Positions 18,443-28,448 of a stretch of DNA of 64,000 bases are shown one piece after another (position 1 is the stretch's first letter; every line of letters begins with the position of its first letter). Below the pieces are notes generated by a model. That model was not told the origin of the DNA. It worked only from the letters and a program-made list of their open reading frames with translations, and did no database searches. The position numbers and the translations under genes are program-made. Origin of the DNA: Streptomyces fagopyri (GTDB lineage: Bacteria; Actinomycetota; Actinomycetes; Streptomycetales; Streptomycetaceae); contig NZ_CP045643.1 in NCBI RefSeq assembly GCF_009498275.1, forward strand, positions 6,944,001 through 7,008,000. Direction: 5' to 3'.

Positions 18443-19863
18443 CGCTCCCCATCGAGGAGACTGCCCACCCCGAGCTCGAGGGTCTGGGTACGTACGAATA
18501 CGGCTGGGCCGACTCCGACGTGGCCGGTGCCTCTGCCAAGCGAGGCATCAACGAGGACGTCGTCCGCGACATCTCCACGAAGAAGAACGAGCCGGAGTGG
18601 ATGACCAAGCTCCGCCTCAAGGGCCTGCGGCTCTTCGAGAAGAAGCCCATGCCCAACTGGGGTTCGGACCTGTCGGGCATCGACTTCGACAACATCAAGT
18701 ACTTCGTGCGCTCCACGGAGAAGCAGGCGGAGTCCTGGGAGGACCTGCCCGAGGACATCAAGAACACGTACGACAGGCTCGGCATCCCCGAGGCGGAGAA
18801 GCAGCGCCTCGTCGCCGGTGTCGCCGCGCAGTACGAGTCCGAGGTCGTCTACCACCAGATCCGTGAGGACCTGGAGGAGCAGGGCGTCATCTTCCTGGAC
18901 ACCGACACCGCGCTCAAGGAGCACCCGGAGCTCTTCAAGGAGTACTTCGGCACGGTCATCCCGGTCGGCGACAACAAGTTCGCGTCGCTGAACACCGCGG
19001 TGTGGTCCGGCGGCTCCTTCATCTACGTGCCGAAGGGTGTGCACGTCGAGATCCCGCTCCAGGCCTACTTCCGTATCAACACGGAGAACATGGGCCAGTT
19101 CGAGCGGACGCTGATCATCGTCGACGAGGACGCCTACGTCCACTACGTCGAGGGCTGTACGGCGCCGATCTACAAGTCGGACTCCCTGCACTCCGCGGTC
19201 GTCGAGATCATCGTGAAGAAGGGCGCCCGCTGCCGTTACACGACCATCCAGAACTGGTCGAACAACGTCTACAACCTGGTCACCAAGCGCGCCGTGGCGT
19301 ACGAGGGCGCGACCATGGAGTGGATCGACGGCAACATCGGCTCCAAGGTCACCATGAAGTACCCGGCCGTCTACCTGATGGGCGAGCACGCCAAGGGCGA
19401 GACCCTGTCCATCGCCTTCGCGGGCGAGGGCCAGCACCAGGACGCCGGCTCCAAGATGGTCCACATGGCGCCGAACACCTCGTCGAACATCGTCTCCAAG
19501 TCGGTGGCGCGCGGCGGTGGCCGTACCTCGTACCGCGGTCTGGTCGAGATCGGCGAGGGCGCGCACGGCTCGAAGTCCAACGTGCTGTGCGACGCGCTGC
19601 TCGTCGACACGATCTCCCGTTCCGACACGTACCCCTACGTGGACGTCCGCGAGGACGACGTGTCCATGGGGCACGAGGCGACGGTCTCCAAGGTCTCCGA
19701 GGACCAGCTCTTCTACCTGATGAGCCGCGGTCTGACCGAGTTCGAGGCGATGGCGATGATCGTGCGCGGCTTCGTCGAGCCGATCGCCAAGGAACTGCCG
19801 ATGGAGTACGCCCTCGAACTCAACCGGCTGATCGAGCTGCAGATGGAAGGCGCGGTGGGCTGA
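18439..19863 (+). CDS. sufB: SufB, Fe-S cluster scaffold subunit
   Basis: The scaffold subunit of the SufBCD complex, on which new Fe-S clusters are assembled. It has 474 residues, intact family length, with no intein (mycobacterial SufB often carries one). The beta-helix core ([21 protein letters not shown]) and the C-terminal [21 protein letters not shown] block shared with SufD are present. The start is coupled to sufR by ATGA, so repressor and scaffold are made together. Confidence 0.97.
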   Translation: MTLPIEETAHPELEGLGTYEYGWADSDVAGASAKRGINEDVVRDISTKKNEPEWMTKLRLKGLRLFEKKPMPNWGSDLSGIDFDNIKYFVRSTEKQAESWEDLPEDIKNTYDRLGIPEAEKQRLVAGVAAQYESEVVYHQIREDLEEQGVIFLDTDTALKEHPELFKEYFGTVIPVGDNKFASLNTAVWSGGSFIYVPKGVHVEIPLQAYFRINTENMGQFERTLIIVDEDAYVHYVEGCTAPIYKSDSLHSAVVEIIVKKGARCRYTTIQNWSNNVYNLVTKRAVAYEGATMEWIDGNIGSKVTMKYPAVYLMGEHAKGETLSIAFAGEGQHQDAGSKMVHMAPNTSSNIVSKSVARGGGRTSYRGLVEIGEGAHGSKSNVLCDALLVDTISRSDTYPYVDVREDDVSMGHEATVSKVSEDQLFYLMSRGLTEFEAMAMIVRGFVEPIAKELPMEYALELNRLIELQMEGAVG

Positions 19864-19951
19864 GCACCGCCTTCCGCAACAGCTGGTGGCCCGCCTCTTC
19901 CGGCGGGCCCAGGATCTCCACCGACGCAGGAAAGAGAGCAGACCGACAGCC

Positions 19952-21169
19952 ATGGCCGAGGCTCAGAACTCCCCCACCCTCAACTCCGTTCGGGCGGGGG
20001 GACCCCCACCGCTGGGTTCCACCACCGCCGGGCAGATCGCGGTGGCCGCCGAGTCGACCGTCGCCACCCGCATGAGCGCGCCCCCGTCCTTCGACGTGGC
20101 GGACTTCCCGGTCCCCCACGGGCGTGAGGAGGAGTGGCGTTTCACCCCGCTGGAGCGCCTGCGCGGGCTGCACGACGGCACCGCGGTCGCCACCGGCGAC
20201 GGCGTGAAGGTCGACATCGAGGCGCCCGAGGGCGTCCTCGTGGAGACCGTCGGCCGCGACGACGCCCGGCTGGGCGTCGCCGGCATCCCCGTCGACCGCG
20301 TCGCCGCCCAGGCGTACTCGGCGTTCGAGAAGGCCGGTGTCGTCACCGTCCCCAAGGAGACGGTGCTCACCGAGCCGATCCGCATCGCCGTGCACGGTGA
20401 GGGCGGGGTCGCCTACGGCCACCAGGTCGTCGAGCTCGGAGCCTTCGCCGAGGCCGTCGTCGTCATCGACCACACGGGCGACGCGGTGCTCGCCGCCAAC
20501 GTCGACTTCGTGCTGGGCGACGGAGCCAAGCTCACCGTCGTCTCCGTCCAGGACTGGGACGACAGCGCCGTGCACGTGGGCCAGCACAACGCCCTCATCG
20601 GCCGGGACGCCACCTTCAAGTCGTTCGTGGTCACCTTCGGCGGCGACGTCGTACGCCTGCACCCGCGGGTCGCCTACGCCGGCACCGGCGGCGAGGCCGA
20701 GCTGTTCGGCCTGTACTTCACGGACGCCGGGCAGCACCAGGAGCACCGCCTCCTGGTGGACCACAACACCCCGCACTGCAAGTCCAACGTCATGTACAAG
20801 GGCGCGCTCCAGGGCGACGGCGCCCACGCGGTGTGGATCGGTGACGTCCTCATCGAGGCCAAGGCCGAGGGCACGGACACCTACGAGATGAACCGCAACC
20901 TGGTTCTGACCGACGGCGCCCGGGTCGACTCCGTGCCGAACCTGGAGATCGAGACCGGCGAGATCGTCGGCGCCGGTCACGCCTCGGCCACCGGCCGCTT
21001 CGACGACGAGCAGCTCTTCTACCTGATGGCCCGCGGTATTCCGGCCGACGAGGCCCGTCGTCTCGTCGTCCGTGGCTTCTTCGCCGGACTGGTCCAGCAG
21101 ATCGGCGTCGACGACATCGAAGAGCGGCTTCTCGTGAAGATCGACGAGGAGCTGGAGGCGTCCGTCTGA
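19952..21169 (+). CDS. sufD: SufD, Fe-S cluster assembly subunit
   Basis: A SufB paralogue that forms the SufBCD scaffold with SufB and the ATPase SufC. It has 405 residues. The family core starts at FPVPHGREEEWRFTPLERL and ends with [15 protein letters not shown] DDEQLFYLMARGIP. The N-terminus is odd: after MAEAQN there are about 14 residues rich in Pro and Gly (PTLNSVRAGGPPPL) that coincide exactly with a GC-rich imperfect palindrome at 19969-20010, as if a small repeat had inserted in frame. AAAGAGAG precedes the ATG. The sufB-sufD gap is 88 bases. Confidence 0.95.
   Translation: MAEAQNSPTLNSVRAGGPPPLGSTTAGQIAVAAESTVATRMSAPPSFDVADFPVPHGREEEWRFTPLERLRGLHDGTAVATGDGVKVDIEAPEGVLVETVGRDDARLGVAGIPVDRVAAQAYSAFEKAGVVTVPKETVLTEPIRIAVHGEGGVAYGHQVVELGAFAEAVVVIDHTGDAVLAANVDFVLGDGAKLTVVSVQDWDDSAVHVGQHNALIGRDATFKSFVVTFGGDVVRLHPRVAYAGTGGEAELFGLYFTDAGQHQEHRLLVDHNTPHCKSNVMYKGALQGDGAHAVWIGDVLIEAKAEGTDTYEMNRNLVLTDGARVDSVPNLEIETGEIVGAGHASATGRFDDEQLFYLMARGIPADEARRLVVRGFFAGLVQQIGVDDIEERLLVKIDEELEASV
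19969..20010. repeat. Small dispersed-repeat-like insertion in the sufD 5' end
   Basis: A 42-base block beginning CTCCCCCACC and ending GGGGACCCCCACC, with complementary C-run and G-run ends. It has the look of short dispersed palindromic repeats that I recall from many Streptomyces intergenic regions. Its length is a multiple of three, so sufD stays in frame. Confidence 0.55.
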
Positions 21170-21498
21170 TGACCGCCTCGACGACGTTCGTACGCGCCTG
21201 TGGGCTGAGCGAGCTGGAGGACGACACCCCGAAGCGGGTGGAACTCGACGGCACGCCGGTCTCGGTCGTGAAGACCGAGGGGGAGGTGTTCGCGATCAAC
21301 GACATCTGCTCGCACGCGAACGTCTCGCTCTCCGAGGGCGAGGTGGAGGACTGTCAGATCGAGTGCTGGCTGCACGGCTCCGCGTTCGACCTCCGCACCG
21401 GCAAACCGTCCGGCCTCCCCGCGACGCGCCCCGTCCCCGTTTACCCCGTCAAGATCGAAGGGGACGACGTGCTCGTCTCCCTCTCCCAGGAGTCCTGA
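21169..21498 (+). CDS. Rieske-type [2Fe-2S] ferredoxin in the suf operon
   Basis: A 109-residue small Rieske protein related to ferredoxin subunits of non-heme dioxygenases. The cluster ligands are clear: Cys47-x-His49 and Cys66-x2-His69. Its start overlaps the sufD stop (TGATG), and sufC follows seven bases after its end, so it is made with the SUF machinery. A role as electron donor during cluster assembly is plausible but not shown by the sequence. The same arrangement is known in actinobacterial suf operons. Confidence 0.93.
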   Translation: MTASTTFVRACGLSELEDDTPKRVELDGTPVSVVKTEGEVFAINDICSHANVSLSEGEVEDCQIECWLHGSAFDLRTGKPSGLPATRPVPVYPVKIEGDDVLVSLSQES

Positions 21499-21505
21499 GG
21501 AACCC

Positions 21506-22287
<782 letters not shown>

Positions 22288-22291
<4 letters not shown>

Positions 22292-23544
22292 CGCAGCTGC
22301 CGGGCCTCCTCGACACCGAGGCGATCCGCAAGGACTTCCCCATCCTGGACCGACAGGTCCACGACGGCAGGAAGCTCGTGTACCTGGACAACGCGGCGAC
22401 TTCGCAGAAGCCGCGCCAGGTGCTGGACGCCCTCAGTGGTTACTACGAGCAGTACAACGCCAACGTCCACCGCGGTGTGCATGTGCTCGCCGAGGAGGCC
22501 ACGGCGCTGTACGAGGGCGCGCGCGACAAGGTCGCCGCGTTCGTCAACGCGCCGAGCCGCGACGAGGTGATCTTCACCAAGAACGCCTCCGAGTCGCTCA
22601 ACCTCGTGGCCAACATGCTCGGCTGGGCCGACGAGCCCTACCGGGTCGACCACGAGACCGAGATCGTCATCACGGAGATGGAGCACCACTCCAACATCGT
22701 TCCGTGGCAGCTGCTCTCGCAGCGCACCGGCGCGAAGCTGAAGTGGTTCGGCCTCACCGACGACGGCCGTCTCGACCTGTCGAACATCGACGAGATCATC
22801 ACCGAGAAGACGAAGATCGTCTCCTTCGTGCTGGTGTCGAACATCCTGGGCACCGTGAACCCGGTCGAGGCGATAGTGCGCCGCGCCCAGGAGGTCGGCG
22901 CGCTGGTCTGCATCGACGCCTCCCAGGCCGCGCCGCACATGCCGCTGGACGTGCAGGCCCTCCAGGCCGACTTCGTGGCCTTCACCGGCCACAAGATGTG
23001 CGGTCCGACCGGCATCGGCGTCCTCTGGGGCCGCCAGGAGCTGCTGGAGGACCTGCCCCCGTTCCTGGGCGGCGGCGAGATGATCGAGACCGTGTCGATG
23101 CACTCGTCGACGTACGCCCCGGCGCCCCACAAGTTCGAGGCGGGCACCCCGCCGATCGCCCAGGCGGTCGGTCTCGGCGCGGCGATCGACTACCTGAACT
23201 CGATCGGCATGGACAAGATCCTCGCCCACGAGCACGCGCTCACCGAGTACGCGGTGAAGCGGCTCACCGAGGTACCCGACCTGCGGATCATCGGCCCGAC
23301 CACGGCCGAGGACCGCGGCGCGGCGATCTCGTTCACGCTGGGTGACATCCACCCGCACGACGTGGGCCAGGTCCTGGACGAGCAGGGCATCGCGGTCCGG
23401 GTCGGACACCACTGCGCGCGTCCGGTCTGTCTGCGGTACGGAATTCCTGCGACCACGCGAGCGTCGTTCTACCTGTACTCCACGCCGGCCGAGATCGACG
23501 CTCTGGTCGACGGCCTGGAGCACGTCCGGAACTTCTTCGGCTGA
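22288..23544 (+). CDS. sufS: SufS, cysteine desulfurase
   Basis: A PLP enzyme that takes sulfur from cysteine for cluster assembly. It has 418 residues. The Schiff-base lysine is Lys236 in FTGHKMCGPTG, and the persulfide cysteine is Cys376 in RVGHHCARPVC. Class II (SufS-type) features fit its partnership with SufU encoded next. The GTG start at 22288 overlaps sufC. Confidence 0.97.
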
Positions 23545-23560
23545 GGGGCTGGCTGGGATC

Positions 23561-24025
23561 GTGAAGCTGGATTCGATGTACCAGGAAGTCATCCTGGACC
23601 ACTACAAGCACCCGCACGGACGGGGCTTGCGGGATGGCGACGCCGAGGTGCACCACGTCAACCCGACGTGCGGCGACGAGATCACGCTGCGCGTGAAGTA
23701 CGACGGCGAGCAGATCACGGACATCTCGTACGAGGGGCAGGGCTGCTCCATCAGCCAGGCCTCGGCGTCCGTGCTCAACGACCTGCTCGTCGGCAAGGAC
23801 GTGTCCGAGGCGCAGAAGATCCAGGAGACCTTCCTGGAGCTGATGCAGTCCAAGGGCCGGACCGAGCCGGACGACGCGATGGAGGAGGTGCTGGAGGACG
23901 CGGTCGCGTTCGCCGGTGTCTCCAAGTACCCGGCCCGGGTCAAGTGCGCCCTCCTCAGCTGGATGGCGTGGAAGGACGCGACCGCCCAGGCTCTGGGCGA
24001 GAGCGCCGAGAGGAAGACGGCATGA
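23561..24025 (+). CDS. sufU: SufU, sulfur-transfer protein
   Basis: A 154-residue IscU-like protein that accepts persulfide sulfur from SufS. The three conserved cysteines are Cys37 (in TCGDE, with Asp39), Cys62 (GQGCSIS) and Cys129 (RVKCALLSW), with the extra insert between the second and third that distinguishes SufU from IscU. GTG at 23561 is chosen (VKLDSMYQEVIL); ATG at 23576 would cut the conserved N-terminus. Its stop overlaps the next gene as ATGA. Confidence 0.95.
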   Translation: MKLDSMYQEVILDHYKHPHGRGLRDGDAEVHHVNPTCGDEITLRVKYDGEQITDISYEGQGCSISQASASVLNDLLVGKDVSEAQKIQETFLELMQSKGRTEPDDAMEEVLEDAVAFAGVSKYPARVKCALLSWMAWKDATAQALGESAERKTA

Positions 24026-24360
24026 GCGAGAACGAGACCCTGACGACGAAGCCGGCCTCGGAGGAGGAACTCCGTGAGGCGCTGTACGACGTCGTCGACC
24101 CCGAGCTGGGCATCGACGTCGTCAACCTCGGCCTGATCTACGGCATCCACATCGACGACGCGAACATCGCGACGATCGACATGACCCTGACGTCCGCGGC
24201 CTGCCCGCTCACCGACGTCATCGAGGACCAGGCCAAGTCCGCCACGGACGGCATCGTCAACGAGCTGCGCATCAACTGGGTGTGGATGCCGCCGTGGGGC
24301 CCGGACAAGATCACGGACGACGGACGCGAGCAGCTTCGGGCCCTCGGCTTCAACGTCTGA
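24022..24360 (+). CDS. sufT: SufT-like protein (MIP18/DUF59 family)
   Basis: A 112-residue protein of the MIP18 family, whose members help in Fe-S cluster maturation or transfer. The core YDVVDPELGIDVVNLGLIYG and the Cys-containing LTSAACPLTDVIEDQ are present, and it ends with the typical WMPPWGPDKITDDGREQLRALGF. It is the last gene of the suf operon, coupled to sufU by ATGA. Its stop lies in a 23-bp imperfect tandem duplication. Confidence 0.92.
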   Translation: MSENETLTTKPASEEELREALYDVVDPELGIDVVNLGLIYGIHIDDANIATIDMTLTSAACPLTDVIEDQAKSATDGIVNELRINWVWMPPWGPDKITDDGREQLRALGFNV

Positions 24361-24401
24361 CCGGTCGTCACCTCGGCGTCTGACCGATCGTCCCCTCCGG
24401 C
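24356..24401. repeat. About 23-bp imperfect duplication spanning the sufT stop
   Basis: GTCTGACCGGTCGTC at the gene end is followed by GTCTGACCGATCGTC about 22 bases later. The unit includes the TGA stop. A weaker third copy may follow near 24402. Confidence 0.6.
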
Positions 24402-24504
24402 ATCCGGCCGGTCGCCCACTCCGGCGGCCGGGCGGTGGTCCCGGTGACGTGGTGGCGTCCGAGCGGACGCCGACCCCGTAGTCGTACACACGCAGTCGTA
24501 CCCG

Positions 24505-24537
24505 CGTGGCCCCCGGCAAGGTGCGCCGGGGGCCACG
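24505..24537. terminator. Bidirectional terminator after the suf operon
   Basis: A perfect 13-bp stem (24505-24517 and 24525-24537) around a seven-base loop. It lies between sufT and the converging gene that ends at 24585. Confidence 0.85.
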
Positions 24538-24584
24538 TCCGTTCGCGCTCCGCTTCCGGCCGTCCGGTCCCGTCCGGTCCGGGC

Positions 24585-25547
24585 TCAGGCCAGGCCGTCC
24601 ACCATGCGGAACGCCGAGTCCGCGCGGAAGAGCCGGGAGTCGTCGTACGTCTCCAGACGGAGCCGGAAGTCGCGGTGCCGCAGACAGCGGCCCGGATAGT
24701 TCAGCGACTCCAGCACGACGGCGCCGCTGTACGCCGAGGCCCGGGGGCAGAAGGTGGCGTCCCTCTCGAAGAGGGCGGAGCCGTCGTCGCGGTCGGCGCG
24801 CAGTACGAAGTCGCGATGGCGGAGGTAGCCGCCGTCGGCGGTGGCGAAGGAGTAGCAGGAGGCGTTCCCGAGCCCCGCCACCACCGTGAAGTCGGCGTCC
24901 CGCCTGATGTCGGCCGAACTGCTCCCGGCGACCTGGTCGAGACGGACATAGCCGTTGCTCAAGTGCCAGTACCGGTCGGGGTAGTTGACGGACCGGATCG
25001 ATTTCGGCGAGGGCGCGGACGAGGGCCGGGACGCGGACGGCTCGCCGGACGGCGCGGCCTTCGACGGTCCGGTGGCGCCGGGAGCGGCCTTGCCGCCGGT
25101 GTCCGGTGCGGAGGGCTTGGGGGACGCCGGGCCCGCCGGTGCGGAGCCGGAGGCCCGTACGGAGGAGGGGGTGGACCTGCCGGCCGGCGCCGACGCCTGG
25201 CCGGTGGCCGTGGCGAGGTCGCCCGACAGGAACGGCGGCTCCGTGTCGGAGACGGTCCGGTTCGCCCGGTCCTGTGACGCGTGGTCGGTTCGGCTGTCCA
25301 GTACGGCGATCGCCGTCGCGACGAGGATCACCATCGCGAGTCCTCCGGCCAGCCAGAGCCGCCGTGTTCCGGGCAGCCGTTCCTCGTCCGGGACCACACC
25401 GCTCAGCCAGGGCGCCGGGGGCTCGGTGAAGGAGGGCGGTCGCGCCGGGCAGGCCGCGCCGCGGGGGGTGGGCCGCCAGGCGGGTTCCTGCGCGATGGGC
25501 GCGGGGCGGTCGGGCCCCGGCGTGGGGTCCGGCGATATCTCGGGCAT
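24585..25547 (-). CDS. Membrane-anchored protein with AbfB (CBM42)-like domain
   Basis: A 320-residue protein. After a Pro-rich cytoplasmic head comes one membrane segment near residues 66-84 (LWLAGGLAMVILVATAIAV). A Ser/Pro/Ala-rich linker of roughly 90 residues follows, then a C-terminal beta-trefoil of about 130 residues. The trefoil has three similar repeats carrying (Y)LRHRDF-(V/R)LR and SLNYPGRCLRHRDF, which is the arabinofuranosidase-B / CBM42 arabinose-binding signature. No catalytic domain is present, so it probably binds arabinose-containing polysaccharide outside the cell. The ATG at 25547 has a strong GGAGGAA site. Confidence 0.85.
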   Translation of the reverse strand: MPEISPDPTPGPDRPAPIAQEPAWRPTPRGAACPARPPSFTEPPAPWLSGVVPDEERLPGTRRLWLAGGLAMVILVATAIAVLDSRTDHASQDRANRTVSDTEPPFLSGDLATATGQASAPAGRSTPSSVRASGSAPAGPASPKPSAPDTGGKAAPGATGPSKAAPSGEPSASRPSSAPSPKSIRSVNYPDRYWHLSNGYVRLDQVAGSSSADIRRDADFTVVAGLGNASCYSFATADGGYLRHRDFVLRADRDDGSALFERDATFCPRASAYSGAVVLESLNYPGRCLRHRDFRLRLETYDDSRLFRADSAFRMVDGLA

Positions 25548-25776
25548 GCGTGTTCCTCCAGCGTCGCCGACGGCGCACGCGGACTCGTCCACTGCTTTCA
25601 GTACAGGTGGGGGCGCGAGCACCCGGAACGGTGGAGACCGTGAAGGCCGGGTGTGGGACTGGTGGAACAGTAGTGGAAGTGGTGAGTTCTGAGCAGTCGT
25701 TCGCCCGACTGATCCCGCGCGATCTTCCAGGCCCGGCAGTGTGGGGCGCCGGCTCCGCGGATGCGGCGCGGCCTGT

Positions 25777-25818
25777 TTGTGTACGGTCGTACGCATCGAT
25801 GTGTACTCTTGTACACAT
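25777..25818. promoter_or_regulatory. Two tandem operators for the SMR/TetR operon
   Basis: ATGTGTAC-N4-GTACACAT at 25799-25818 is a perfect 8+8 inverted repeat that includes the first two bases of the SMR start codon. A near copy, TTGTGTAC-N4-GTACGCAT, is at 25777-25796. The centres are 22 bp apart, so both lie on one face of the helix. TACTCT at 25804-25809 can be the -10, giving a leaderless transcript. The TetR protein encoded second in the operon is the obvious candidate binder. Confidence 0.75.
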
Positions 25819-26137
25819 GGGATACCTGCTGCTCGCCGGAGCCATCGTCTCCGAGGTGGCCGCCACGACCGCCATGAAGTACAGCGAGGGCTTCAGCAGG
25901 CTGTGGCCGTCGCTGGTGACCGTCTCCGGATACGTCGTGGCCTTCCTCCTGCTCGCGCAGTGCCTCAAGACCGTCCAGGTCGGCACGGCCTACGCGATCT
26001 GGGCCGGCGCCGGGACCGCCGTCATCGCCGCGATCGGCATGCTCTTCCTCGGGGAGGCGCTCACCGTCACCAAGCTGGCCGGGATACTGCTGATCATCGG
26101 CGGGGTCGTGGTGCTGAACCTGGGCGGAGCCCACTGA
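25817..26137 (+). CDS. Small multidrug resistance (SMR) efflux protein
   Basis: A 106-residue four-helix proton/cation antiporter of the SMR family. The essential Glu is in AIVSEVAATTAMKYSEGFSR near residue 13, and the third and fourth helices carry the usual AYAIWAGAGTA and LAGILLIIGGVVVLNL. The ATG at 25817 has no ribosome binding site but a -10 sits eight bases upstream. The TetR gene overlaps its end (TGATG), which suggests autoregulated drug-induced efflux. Confidence 0.93.
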   Translation: MGYLLLAGAIVSEVAATTAMKYSEGFSRLWPSLVTVSGYVVAFLLLAQCLKTVQVGTAYAIWAGAGTAVIAAIGMLFLGEALTVTKLAGILLIIGGVVVLNLGGAH

Positions 26138-26700
26138 TGGCGCCGCGCCGCTACGACCCCGAGCGACGCCAGCGCATCATCGACGCGGCGATCAGGGTCG
26201 TGGGCGGCAAGGGGCTCGCCGGGCTGAGCCACCGCTCCGTCGCCGCCGAGGCCGATGTGCCGCTCGGCTCCACCACCTACCACTTCAAGACCCTCGACGA
26301 ACTCATGGTCGCCGCCCTGCGCCAGGCGAACGAGGGCTTCGCCGAGATGGTCGCCGCGCGCGGCGCGCTGGAGGACCCCCGCGTCGACCTCGCGGGCGAA
26401 CTCGCCGGACTCATGGGCGCGTGGCTGGCCGGGGAGCGTACGGGGGTCGAGCTGGAGTACGAGCTGTACCTCGCCGCCCTGCGCCGCCCGGCCCTGCGCC
26501 CCGTCGCCGCCGCCTGGGTCCAGGGCCTCGTCGAGCCCCTCGCCCGCCGCACCGACCCCGTCACCGCGCGGGCGCTCGTGGCACTCGTGGACGGGATCTG
26601 CCTCCAGGTACTGCTGACCGGAGGCACCTACGACGAGACCTACGCGCGTGAGGTGTTGAGCCGATTGATCGGCGGGAACGGGAACGGGACCGGAGGCTGA
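26137..26700 (+). CDS. TetR-family repressor of the SMR operon
   Basis: A 187-residue TetR regulator. The N-terminal helix-turn-helix (GLSHRSVAAEADVPLGSTTYHFKTLDEL) lies near residues 27-54, followed by an alpha-helical ligand domain. It is cotranscribed with the SMR pump and presumably binds the two operators at 25777-25818. The ligand is unknown. The gene ends in a GGGAAC simple repeat coding for Gly-Asn. Confidence 0.9.
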   Translation: MAPRRYDPERRQRIIDAAIRVVGGKGLAGLSHRSVAAEADVPLGSTTYHFKTLDELMVAALRQANEGFAEMVAARGALEDPRVDLAGELAGLMGAWLAGERTGVELEYELYLAALRRPALRPVAAAWVQGLVEPLARRTDPVTARALVALVDGICLQVLLTGGTYDETYAREVLSRLIGGNGNGTGG

Positions 26701-27060
26701 GAACGGGTGATCGACGGGCGCCCGCGCACCGGCCCCGGGCCACCGGGCGGGGCCGGCGCCCGGTGACCCGGAGCCACCGGGCGGGGCGCGGAAGGCGGGC
26801 GGGGTCGGTCCGGACAGACGGGTCGGACGGGTCGGACGGGTCGGACAGGTCAGACAGGTCGGACGGGTCGGACGGGTACGTCGGTCCGGCCCGGGAGGTC
26901 CGGCCCCGGGGGTCCGGGTCGGGGCGGCGGGCGGACGGGTCGGTCCATCGCGCCGGTCCGGTGCGTGGCGCGGCGGGCGTGGCGGCGCGGGTCGCCCGGG
27001 ACATGAGACGGCGCGGGCGCCGGTTGGCCCGCGCGGCCTGGCCCGCGTTAGGTTTCACCC
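26701..27060. other. Intergenic region before dapD
   Basis: No gene is supported. It contains a 9-bp minisatellite (26821-26874) and, at its end, the dapD promoter: TAGGTT at 27049-27054 ends six bases before the ATG, with TTGGCC at 27024-27029 as a possible poor -35. Confidence 0.6.
26821..26874. repeat. 9-bp minisatellite, six units
   Basis: Six tandem units of GGTCGGACG with A-for-G changes in units three and four. A period of nine gives Ser-Asp-Gly type open frames on the plus strand, which I regard as artefacts. Confidence 0.85.
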
Positions 27061-28050
27061 ATGACCGACACGACTGTCACACGCACCACCGGCGCCGTCG
27101 CCGCGGGCCTCGCGACCCTCACCGCCGACGGCACCGTCCTCGACACCTGGTTCCCCGCGCCCGAACTGTCCACCGAACCCGGCCCGGCCGGCACCGAGCG
27201 GCTGTCCGCCGAGCGTGCCGTCGAACTGCTCGGTGAAGGCGCCGCCAAAGCCGTCGGGCCCGACGCCCGCCGGGGCGTCGAAGTGGTCGCGGTCCGTACG
27301 GTCATCGCCTCGCTGGACGAGAAGCCGATCGACGCGCACGACGCCTATCTGCGGCTGCACCTGCTCTCGCACCGTCTCGTACGGCCGCACGGCCAGAGCC
27401 TGGACGGCATCTTCGGCCATCTCGCCAATGTCGCCTGGACCTCGCTCGGCCCGGTCGCCGTCGAGGACGTCGAGAGGACACGGCTGAACGCCCGCGCCGA
27501 GGGACTGCACCTCCAGGTGACGTCCATCGACAAGTTCCCGCGCATGACGGACTATGTCGTGCCCAAGGGCGTCCGCATCGCCGACGCCGACCGCGTCCGG
27601 CTCGGCGCGCACCTCGCCGAGGGCACCACCGTGATGCACGAGGGCTTCGTGAACTTCAACGCGGGCACCCTCGGCACGTCGATGGTCGAGGGCCGTATCT
27701 CGGCCGGCGTCGTGGTCGGCGACGGCTCGGACATCGGCGGGGGCGCCTCCACCATGGGCACCCTGTCCGGCGGCGGCAACGTCCGCATCACCATCGGCGA
27801 GCGCTGCCTGGTCGGCGCCGAGGCCGGCGTCGGCATCGCCCTCGGCGACGAGTGCGTGGTCGAGGCGGGCCTGTACGTCACCGCGGGCACCCGGGTGACC
27901 ATGCCCGACGGGCAGATCGTCAAGGCCCGCGAACTCTCCGGCGCCTCGCACATCCTCTTCCGCCGCAACTCGGTCACCGGAACCGTCGAGGCACGACCGA
28001 ACAACGCGGTGTGGGGCGGCCTGAACGAGGTCCTGCACAGCCACAACTGA
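27061..28050 (+). CDS. dapD: 2,3,4,5-tetrahydropyridine-2,6-dicarboxylate N-succinyltransferase
   Basis: Succinylates tetrahydrodipicolinate in the lysine/meso-diaminopimelate pathway. The 329-residue protein is the actinobacterial form, with an N-terminal alpha/beta domain and a C-terminal left-handed beta-helix made of hexapeptide repeats ([29 protein letters not shown]). The ATG at 27061 has no Shine-Dalgarno but a TAGGTT six bases upstream, so translation is probably leaderless. The matching first-step enzyme DapA is encoded 3.5 kb away. Confidence 0.95.
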   Translation: MTDTTVTRTTGAVAAGLATLTADGTVLDTWFPAPELSTEPGPAGTERLSAERAVELLGEGAAKAVGPDARRGVEVVAVRTVIASLDEKPIDAHDAYLRLHLLSHRLVRPHGQSLDGIFGHLANVAWTSLGPVAVEDVERTRLNARAEGLHLQVTSIDKFPRMTDYVVPKGVRIADADRVRLGAHLAEGTTVMHEGFVNFNAGTLGTSMVEGRISAGVVVGDGSDIGGGASTMGTLSGGGNVRITIGERCLVGAEAGVGIALGDECVVEAGLYVTAGTRVTMPDGQIVKARELSGASHILFRRNSVTGTVEARPNNAVWGGLNEVLHSHN

Positions 28051-28138
28051 TCCCCGGCGGCCGTGACATGCGGCCCCCGACCGGTCCATGCTCCGAACTG
28101 CCGCCGGGCGGAAGGCGGTTGTCGACGCCGGTCACCAT

Positions 28139-28182
28139 CGAGCGCCCTTCCACGGCCCCAGGACGGCCCGGGAGGGCGCTCG
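28139..28182 (+). terminator. dapD terminator hairpin
   Basis: Ten perfect pairs (28139-28148 with 28173-28182) close a GC-rich loop that can pair further. It begins 89 bases after the dapD stop. Confidence 0.65.
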
Positions 28183-28404
28183 TGCGTGCTGCCCGTGGAC
28201 CGGTCGCCGACGTGGAGGGGCTTCACGGGGCAAGAGGGCGTGGCCCCCGGGAACGATCTCCGGGCGCGGGCACCCGGTGAGGTCGACCCGTGCCGGGGAA
28301 AGGGCCGTTCACCCGGTGGCCGGCAGGTCGCTCGCGCGCGCGTGGGCTGGTGAACTCCGGTGCGCGGGTCGGCGGCGGAACGGTTCGCCCTCCGCGGGCG
28401 TCGT

Positions 28405-28441
28405 CCCTCTGCGGGACACGACGGCCGTGTCCCGGAGAGGG
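28405..28441 (+). promoter_or_regulatory. Hairpin sequestering the ribosome binding site of the ferritin-like gene
   Basis: Arms of 16 bases (28405-28420 and 28426-28441) pair with one mismatch around a five-base loop. The 3' arm contains GGAGAGGGG, the only good Shine-Dalgarno for the GTG at 28449. In the folded RNA translation would be blocked, so this may be a translational switch or a transcription stop. Confidence 0.55.
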
Positions 28442-28448
28442 GAACCCG

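Larger units (their letters stand above)
28051..28448. other. Intergenic region between dapD and the ferritin-like gene
   Basis: About 400 bases without a supported gene. It holds a dapD terminator (28139-28182) and a hairpin over the ribosome binding site of the next gene (28405-28441). Confidence 0.6.
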
